Shown one piece after another: positions 56,693-64,000 of a DNA stretch of 64,000 nucleotides. Positions within the stretch are counted from its first letter, which is position 1. Each line of letters starts with the position of its first letter. The notes beneath the pieces were generated by a model. That model worked only from the letters and a program-made list of their open reading frames with translations. It ran no database searches and had not been told where the DNA came from. The position numbers were made by a program, and so were the translations under genes. The stretch is taken from assembly GCA_024803745.1 (NCBI GenBank), contig JANJXV010000043.1, positions 3,283,001 through 3,347,000 of the forward strand. The letters run 5' to 3'. The stretch comes from Megascapheus bottae (lineage: Eukaryota > Chordata > Mammalia > Rodentia > Geomyidae).

Positions 56693-57660
56693 TTGCCCAA
56701 GTGATATAAAGCATGAAATCTAACCCAGGTTACAGATTTCCTTCTCCTGAAAATCTCAGAAGATCCAAAATTACAACCCACCCTCTTTGGACCGTTCCTG
56801 TCCATGTACCTGATCACTGCGCTGGGAAATCTGCTCATCATCCTGGCCATCACCAATGACCTCCACCTCCACACCCCCATGTACTTCTTCCTCTCCATCC
56901 TCTCCTTGGATGACATCTGCTTCATCTCCACCATCATCCCCAAGATGCTGATGAACCTGCAGAGTCACAGCAGAGCCATCTTCTATGCAGGCTGCCTCAC
57001 ACAGATGTGTCTCTTCATCATTTTTTGCTGTATGGACGCTATGCTTCTTAATGTGATAGCCTATGACCGCTTTGTGGCCATCTGTCACCCCCTGAATTAC
57101 CCTCTCATCATGAACCCTCGTCTCTGTGTCTCCTTGGTTCTGTTGTCACTTGTCATCAGCCTCTTGGATGGACAGGTGCCCGTGTGGATGGCATTACAGA
57201 TAACTGGTTTCAAAGAATTGGAAATCTCAAATTTCTTCTGTGACCCTTTTCAAATCCTGGATCTTTCCTGTAAGCACTCACTCACAAATGACTTATTTAA
57301 ATTTTTTGTTGGTATCATATCTGGGCTCTTGCCAATCTCAGGCATTTTTTCTCTTACTATAAAATTATTTCTTCGGTGCTGAGAATTCCATCACCAGGAG
57401 GGAAGTACCAAGCTTTCTCCCCCTGTGGCCCTCACCTGTCAGTGGTGTGTTTATTCTTTGGGACAGCATTGGGTATTTATTTTGGATCAACTGTGTCACA
57501 TTCCCCCAGGGGCAGTGCTGTGTCCTCAGTGATATACACAGTGATCACTCCTCTCCTGAACCTCTTCATCTACAGCCTGAGGAACAGGGACCTCAAAAGT
57601 GTCCTGAGTGCATTGTACAAACCAGGAGCTGATCCCAGGAGGCAGGAAATCCATCTGTAA
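56693..57660 (+). pseudogene. Olfactory receptor pseudogene, duplicate of the 48.9 kb gene
   Basis: Very close to the 48.9 kb gene. Two small lesions are visible. One base is missing in the first codons (about 56,708), which puts a TGA (56,714-56,716) just before the glycosylation Asn. One base is missing at about 57,345 ('ggcattttttctc' against 'ggaatccttttctc'), which shifts the frame in TM5. Between them it keeps [31 protein letters not shown] and CDPFQILDLSC; after the second it keeps VSHSPRGSAVSS, LNLFIYSLRN and a stop at 57,658-57,660. This is a recently dead gene; a polymorphism or assembly error should be excluded. Confidence 0.93.
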
Positions 57661-58129
57661 TATGGTTTTCCAGAAGGAAGAAAATTTAACCCTCAGAATT
57701 TTTTGAAATGTTCTAGGTTATTTCATTATAATAATAGCTACTTAGAAAGCTGAGAGTTGAGGATCGCTGTTCAAAACCAGCCAAATGAAGAAATTCCCTG
57801 TGAGAAATATACGTACAATTACCACTCAAAATCCAGAAATTGTACTGTCCTTCAAAGTATTAGGCTGCTAGGTTTGTACAAAAAAACAAAAACAAAAACC
57901 AGGAACAGTACAATAAATGAAAAGGAAGGTGAAAGAGAGAGGGCCCCATTAAAGAATATTGAAACATGGCTCCCATGTGGAATCTTACCTGCGCAGTCCA
58001 CTGAGATTGAGGATCAAAGTTCAAGTTGGCGGGAAAGTCCGTGAGGCATGTTTTAATGGGCAGCAGTGTTGGTCTTGAACTTGTTGTGTTTGGCTCATTA
58101 TTATAGCTCTACTGCTTCCTGAATCTTTT

Positions 58130-59519
58130 TTTTATTTATTTTTATTTTTTTATTGTAATTAGTAAAAGGGTTACATGATATTTGCCAGACAGAACATGCA
58201 TTAATTCACATACATTGATACCCTTTCACATGTCTTGGTACCCATTACCTTCCCCCCCACACCCCCCACCCATCTTGGTATCCCCCCTTCCCTATCAAAT
58301 TTCAAATAACCAAATACAAATAAATTCAATATATCAGATAACAAAGTGAGATACTATAACAATATGAGATACCCAAGGGACAACAAAGGAGATGAGAGAC
58401 AACATAGTACATTAAAGACAACAATCATTCGTTATATGGCTTTTGTTTCAATATCCTGGAGGTCCTTTCAATTAGCTTCACATTATATGGCCTTATGTAT
58501 CAAGATTTTGCTCTATTGCAGATCTCTGCTAGTAGAACCCAAGGTTTCTACTGATTATGACGAATGAGGGAAACCATTGAGCCTAAGTTACTTTGAGTCT
58601 GGCTTACTTCACTTAATAGGATTTTTTCTAAGTCTTTCCATTTCCTAACAAATGGGGTGATGTCATTCTTTCTGAGAGCTGCACAACATGTTGATCCACT
58701 CATCAACTGAGGGACATCTAGGTTGGTTCCATATCTTTGGTATGGTGAATAGTGCTGCAATGAACATTGTTGTGCTAGTGGATTTAGTATGCCCTTCTTT
58801 CTGGATGGTTGGGTAAATGCCAAGTGTTGGATACTTCTTTGTCACATTGCACTAGAATTAATTCCAAATGGATAAAAGACCTGGAGTTAAAAGCTGACAC
58901 ACTGAAAACTTACAGGAAGGAATAGGAGATACACTGGGCCTTCTTGGCACAGGTCGAAACTTTCTTAATAAGGACCAAGAATCACAACAACTCAGAGAAA
59001 GGCTGGATAAGTGGGACTGCATTAAACTGTAGAGCTTTTGTATGGCAAAGGACATAGCTAGTAAATTAATTAGGAAGCCTACAAAGTGGGAGAAGATCTT
59101 CATCAAACTAACAAAGGACAAAGACCTCAAGTCTAAAATATATCAACAGCTCAAAAAATTGAATCACTCCAAAACTAATCTCCAAAGTAACAACCATCCC
59201 ATTAAAAGATGGGCCAAAGACTTAAAGAGAGTCTTCTCTGAAGAAGAAACAAAAATGGCCTATAGACACATGAAGAAATGCTCAACATCTCTGGTCATAA
59301 AAGAAATGCAAATCAAAACAACTCTAAGATTCCACCTCACTCCAGTTAGAATGGCTAGGATCAGGAAAATGAATAATAACAGATTCTGGAGGGGATGGGG
59401 CCAGGAGGGATCACTACTGCACTGTTGGTGGGAGTGCAAACTCGTTCAAACACTATGGAAAGCAGTGTGGCAGTGGCTCAAAAGGCTAAACATAGAATTC
59501 CCCTATGACCCAGCAATTC
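58130..59519. mobile_element. L1: 5'-inverted (twin-primed) L1
   Basis: The left part (58,130 to about 58,855) is minus-strand L1 3' UTR and ORF2 end. The right part (about 58,856-59,519) is plus-strand ORF2 just upstream (frame 59,042-59,560: [36 protein letters not shown]), ending 'tatgacccagcaattcc'. The two parts adjoin in L1 coordinates, as twin priming predicts. A possible short duplication 'atctttt' flanks it (58,124 and 59,521). A deletion of about 17 bases at about 58,680 removes part of the ORF2 end. Confidence 0.82.
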
Positions 59520-61110
59520 CATCTTTTCTCATGTCTTGGTCCCCATTTACCTCCCCCCACCCTGACCCTCATCTTGTTTTCCCTTCTTCCGTATCCTATT
59601 TCAAATAACCAAATATCATATATACAATATATAAGATAACAAGGTAAAATACTGTAACATTATGTGATAACCAAAGGATAGCAAAAGAGTTGAGAGATAA
59701 CATAGTACATTAAGGACAACAATCACTCATTGTATGGCTTTTCTTTCTATATCTTGGAAGTTCTTTCATTTAGTGTCATCCTATATGACCTTATATATCT
59801 AGGTTTTACTCTAATGTAAATCTCTGCTAGGAAAGCCCAAGGTTTCTACTGCTTATGACAAACAAGGGAAACCATTGAGCCTATGTTCCTTTCAGTCTGG
59901 CTTACTTGAATTAATATGATTTTTTTCCAAGTCGGTCCATTTCCTTACAAATGGGCGGTGTCATTCTTTCTGACAGCAGCATAGAATTCCATTGTGTATA
60001 AATATCACATCTTGTTGATCCACTCATCAACTGAAGGGCATCTGGATTGGTTCCATACGTTTCCAATGGTAAATAGTGTTGCAATGAACATCGTTGTGCT
60101 AGTGGATTTAGTATGCCCTAGTTTCTGGATGATTGGGTAAATGCCAAGTAGTGGAATTGCTGGGTCATAGGGGAGCTCTATGTTTAGTCTTTTGAGGAAC
60201 TGCCATACTGCTTTCCATACTGATTAAACAAGTTTGCACTCCCACCAGCAGTGTAGTAGTGATCCCTCCTGGCCACATCCCCTCCAGCATGTTGTTATTA
60301 GATTTCTTGATCATGGCCATTCTAACTGGAGTGAGGTGGAATCATAGAGTTGTTTTGATTTGCATTTCTTTATGACCAGAAATGTTGACCATTTCTTCAT
60401 GTGTCTATAGGTCATTCTTATTTCTTCTTCAGAGAAGACTCTCTTTAAGTCGCTGGCCCATCTTTTGATGGGATAGTTGTTTCTTTGGAGATTAGTTTTG
60501 GAGTGATTCAATTTTTTGAGCTGTTGATATATTTTAGATATGAGGCCTTTGTCCATTGTATGGTTAGTGAAGATCTTCTTCCACTCTGTAGGCTTCCTAG
60601 TTAATTTGCTAGATATATCCTTTGCCATGCAGAAGCTCTGCAGTTTAATGCAGTCCCTCTTATCCAGACATTCTCTGATTTGTTGTTTTTCTGTGTCCTT
60701 ATTAGGAAAGTTTTGACAGGTGCCAAGGAGACCTAGTGTATCTCTTATTTCTTCTTGTAAAATTTTCAGTGTATGTGTATTTGCCTCGAGATCTTTGATC
60801 CGTTTGGAGTTAATCCTGGTGCAGGGTTACAAAGAAGGATCCAACTTTAGTTTTCTGCAAGTGCTTAACCAGTTCTGCCAGCACCACTCATTGAATAGGC
60901 TGTCTTTCTTCCATTCTGTTTTTTGGCTCCTTTATCAAAGGTTAGCTGGCCATAGGTCTGTGGTTTAATATCTGGGTCCTCAGTTCTATTCCATTGGTCT
61001 TCAGGCCTGTTCTTGTGCCAGTACCAAGCTGTTTTTGTCACTAAGCTCTGTAATAGTGTCTAAAGTTTTGAAATTCCTCCCTTGCTGTTCTTTCTGCTAA
61101 GAATTGTTTT
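59520..61110 (-). mobile_element. L1: L1 fragment lacking its 3' end
   Basis: Minus strand: it starts abruptly in the 3' UTR ('ctcatgtcttggtcccc'), then runs through the ORF2 C-terminus and upstream to the region near 'gtaccaagctgtttttgt' at about 61,035, with frame breaks (for example 60,628-60,311: [20 protein letters not shown]). It has no A tail, so it was truncated at 59,520, where the previous element ends. Confidence 0.85.
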
Positions 61111-61199
61111 TGTCACTACCACAGTTCTTGACACAGCATCACAGGAAAAAGTTACTGGCCAGTTCACTGAGGAGTCATGAAGGTGGAGGAATTTTTTGT

Positions 61200-61345
61200 T
61201 TTGTTTTCTTTCTTTCTGTGTATTACCAATAATACATCAGGCAAATGCTTAATATCCAGTATCTACAAGGAACTCAAGAAACTAGTCCCCCGCAAAACCA
61301 AACAAACCAATCACTAAATGGGGAAGGGAACTAAAGAGAGACTTG
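61200..61345 (+). mobile_element. L1: Older L1 ORF2 piece
   Basis: 'gcttaatatccagtatctac', 'aaggaactcaagaaact' and 'atggggaagggaactaaa' follow the ORF2 order of rodent L1s in plus orientation. Confidence 0.5.
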
Positions 61346-61424
61346 TACAAATGTAACTACATAGACTTAAAAATCTTTGATGGGCTATAGACACTATAGA
61401 CTTAATATTTTACTACATATATTA

Positions 61425-61590
61425 ATGGTTATCTATGGCATTCAAAGATGCAACTTAATTTTAATCATGTTTTATGTACATGCTAGTGATTGTATATAGA
61501 TATTTCCTTCTTGAATACTTTTTGTTTAACATGACATTTGAAATATGATGTAGAAATCAATGTCAATAAAATCTTTAAAAAGAAAAAATA
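61425..61590 (+). repeat. Unclassified short retroposon tail (family T)
   Basis: Sense copy ending 'tcaataaaatctttaaaaag'; the relatives are at 5,140 and 19,240 (both reversed). Confidence 0.55.
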
Positions 61591-61882
61591 TCACAGAATA
61601 GATTCTATATAAGTGGACATGGAGGATTTCCTGCTGCAGTGTCATATGGTGTTGGAGATTTTGAGGACAGGCTGATGACAGGCTTTCCTACCATCATGGA
61701 CACTGATTTGCAGAACTCAGAATCACAAAAATTGATTCAAAGCATTCAATCGACTCACTAACATCTATGGAGGGGTAGAAAAATAAAAAAGGATGTCCAA
61801 AATAATAGATTTTAGGCTTGTCTTCAGGTAAACAAAGGTTCCAAATATTATGTCAAAGGACAGCATCTAAAATGTGGCTAAC

Positions 61883-62073
61883 TGGGGCCAGGAGTTTTGG
61901 TGGTAGAGTGTTTGCCTGGCAAGCACAAAGACCCAGGTTTGATTCCTCTGTACAACTTGCACAGAAAAAGATGAAAGTGGTGCTGTGCCTCAAGTGGACT
62001 TGAGCTCTAGCCTTGAGGTAGTCCAAGGACAGTGTCTAGACCCTGTATTCAAGTCCCAGGTCTGGCAAAAAAT
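61883..62073 (+). repeat. ID-like SINE inside R copy 7
   Basis: 'gggccaggagttttggtggt', 'ggtttgattcctc' and 'caagtcccaggtctggc'; shared site with R copies 3 and 5. Confidence 0.8.
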
Positions 62074-62504
62074 ATGGTTATTTATAGGATATAAAGGAGT
62101 GCAATTCCAAGTTGTAAGTCTTTTGAGTATTCCCCAGAAAATTTAACAACAGAAATATCCTGACTATCAGTGTCCTGAGTGGGATTCCATTAAGAGGTAC
62201 AGGAATGAATGGAAACAAACAATTGTGGGAGAATGCAGTCATAATACTCAATGTACTGCTGAACCTAATACAATTGTTTTGCCTGGCTGGCTTTGAACAA
62301 GATCCTCAGACCTCTGCCCTCTGAGTAGCTAAGATGACAGGTGTGAACATACATTATACAAGGGTGTGGACATATTAATTTGAAATCCCTTTCTACAAAG
62401 CAGTCAAGATAAAAGTTTTGAAAAGAGAAGGTAGCTTAGTCCTATTATTAAATTATATATACTTCAACTATCATCAGTGGTTTTGGTGAAATGCAAACTT
62501 TTTT

Positions 62505-62600
62505 TGCATTTTTTATTGTAATTAGTAAAAGGGTTACATGGTATTTGCCAGATAGAAGGTGCATTAATTCACGTACATTGATACCCTTTCACATGTCTTG
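62505..62600 (-). mobile_element. L1: Very short L1 3' end
   Basis: 'tttttgcattttttattgta' then 'attagtaaaagggttacatg' to 'ttcacatgtcttg'. The interrupted host text 'gcaaactttt' and 'gcaaaattttataaaa' on either side may be its duplication. Confidence 0.75.
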
Positions 62601-63536
62601 CAAAATTTTATAAAATTGTACCAGTTAACTATATGGGGAGAGCCAATCACACAAGTGACATGAAAGTGACATCAGCAAACATTCATCTCCCCATAGTTCA
62701 TAATAGTACATGATCAGCCACACCCTGATATTATTTATATTGTCATTTGATATGTCTCAAACACGTTTTGTAAATCAATGAACCTTCTGCAATGTAACAT
62801 AGCTTATGTATTCATTTTACAACCAAGTCAAAAGTAATGTTTGTTTATTGTTTCCCTGATGTAAAACACTTTTAGCTGTGCACCTGTGCTTCACACCAAG
62901 AATCCTCGCTATTCAGGAGACAGAGACCTGAGAATTTCTGTTTCAAAGCCATCCAGGGCTGGGAAGTACATCAATATTTTATGTCCAATTAAGCACATAC
63001 ACACAACCCCCCCACACACACAGCAAGAAGTCAAGCCATGGCTCAAGAAGTAGAATAGCCCTGAGCAAAAAAGCTCAGGGAAAGTGTCCAGATCCTAAGT
63101 TCAAACTCCAGGTCTGGTACAAACAACGAAGCAAAGAGGCAAGCAAACAACAACAAAAATCATCCACCTTGCTTTTATGAGCCAGCAGTTAGAGGCTTAC
63201 CTCTGAGATACAAGCATCCAACCAGACCTGTGTATTAAAAAGTCCTAGATCCTATCTATAAATTACTAAAAACAAAAAAGGAGGTTGTACATAATTTGCC
63301 AAGAAATCACAAAGCCCTGAGTTCAAACACCAGTGCTACCAAAACCAAAATGATCCGTTTCTGTCCACTTTTTAAAAATTTTATCTTTTTGTTTTTATTA
63401 TAATGTATAGTGGGGCTACAGGTCTATTTGACACATAGTTGGGGTTTTCATTATTTATTAAGATTGGAATAAACAAAATAAAATGTGCTTAGAATGGTTA
63501 AAACATCAGGAAACAATAAAGGTAAATAAAGCTGTG

Positions 63537-63745
63537 TGAGGCTGGTTTATGCCTGTCATCCTAGCTACTCAGGAGGCTGAGAATCAGGGTCATGGTTCAA
63601 AACCAGCTCATCAGGAAGGACCAAGAGACTCTGGATTTCAATGAGCCCCTAGAAAACCCGAGGGTGCCTCCTGTCTCAAAGTGGTAGAGATTTAGTCTTC
63701 AGCAATAAAGCTCAGGGAAAGCATTCAAAAGAATATCATGACTGC
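63537..63745 (+). repeat. Composite SINE, partial right arm
   Basis: 'ggctggtttatgcctgtcat', 'tagctactcaggaggctgag', then 'caaagtggtagagatttag'. It is the fuller counterpart of 1,462-1,570. Confidence 0.65.
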
Positions 63746-64000
63746 ATTTGGTCATATACATATGGGGAAAGGGATCCAGACAGAGTGAGGGGATGGGTAG
63801 GGCATGAGAGAGACTAGAAGAACTGTGGAAAGAATGACTTTGATTACAGAGCCCATAAATAAACATGACAAGTTGAATCCTCTGGTACAACTATTTAACC
63901 ATAATAATATTTTGAGAAAGGGAAAAGAAAGAAGTCATTGAAATTGAGAGATCTCAAGTGGTGAGATTTCAAAACTAAAGCTGTTAAGATTTCTGGAATT

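Larger units (their letters stand above)
61591..64000 (+). repeat. Dispersed repeat R, copy 7 (to the window edge)
   Basis: The core (61,615-61,770) matches copy 3; a 12-base in-frame loss at about 61,663 keeps the frame. The SINE (61,883-62,073) is at the shared site. The section from about 62,185 matches 1-1,830. A short L1 3' end (about 62,505-62,600, minus) has been inserted near 'gcaaacttttttt'. Confidence 0.78.

Overview
The window is nuclear DNA from a mammal, almost certainly a rodent. The dimeric tRNA-derived (ID-like) SINEs and the composite 7SL-like plus ID-like SINEs resemble what I remember of heteromyid rodents (kangaroo rats and pocket mice). That species guess is inference and has not been searched. 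There are no bacterial-type genes, operons or CRISPR arrays.

The theme is an olfactory receptor (OR) cluster of family 7 type, marked by [23 protein letters not shown] and NPFIYSLRN. Three copies keep an open frame: about 30.80-31.75 kb (+), 37.47-38.44 kb (-) and 48.88-49.85 kb (+). Four are broken: 5.97-6.87 kb (+), 9.77-10.71 kb (-), 43.50-43.94 kb (-, 5' half only) and 56.69-57.66 kb (+). A further C-terminal OR piece is joined to an RPL23A retrocopy at 20.99-21.41 kb. The 48.9 kb gene is the best candidate for a working receptor; the other two open genes have lost the Asp or the Arg of the DRY motif.

Layout: 0-1.83 kb, copy of a dispersed repeat ('R'); 3.2-7 kb, OR unit 1 (dead); 7.2-7.7 kb, L1; 9.8-10.7 kb, OR pseudogene; 11-17.5 kb, SINEs, simple repeats and two R copies; 17.5-18.5 kb, GC-rich element and an old DNA-transposon-like stretch; 18.6-24.4 kb, L1 and SINEs plus the RPL23A-OR chimera; 26.5-27.4 kb, CALB1 (calbindin-D28k) processed pseudogene split by a SINE; 30.8 kb OR; 32.7-33.1 kb, long TG tract; 37.5-38.4 kb OR; 38.7-41.6 kb, 5'-inverted L1 carrying a complete L1 5' end; 43.5-43.9 kb OR fragment; 45.0-45.7 kb, nested L1s; 46.6-50.9 kb, OR unit A; 51-54 kb, R copy split by a 5'-inverted L1; 54.0-57.7 kb, OR unit B, a duplicate of A; 58.1-61.1 kb, L1 mosaic; 61.6-64 kb, another R copy that matches the start of the window.

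The cluster grew by duplication of OR units with their flanks and then took in many retroelements. The two most unusual signals concern the ORs and the L1s. All six OR copies that retain the exon start have an AG acceptor at one fixed position (28 nt to the glycosylation Asn codon in five of them), yet none has ATG at the usual start codon. Five L1 copies appear to be 5'-inverted (twin-primed), four of them with target-site duplications visible by eye.
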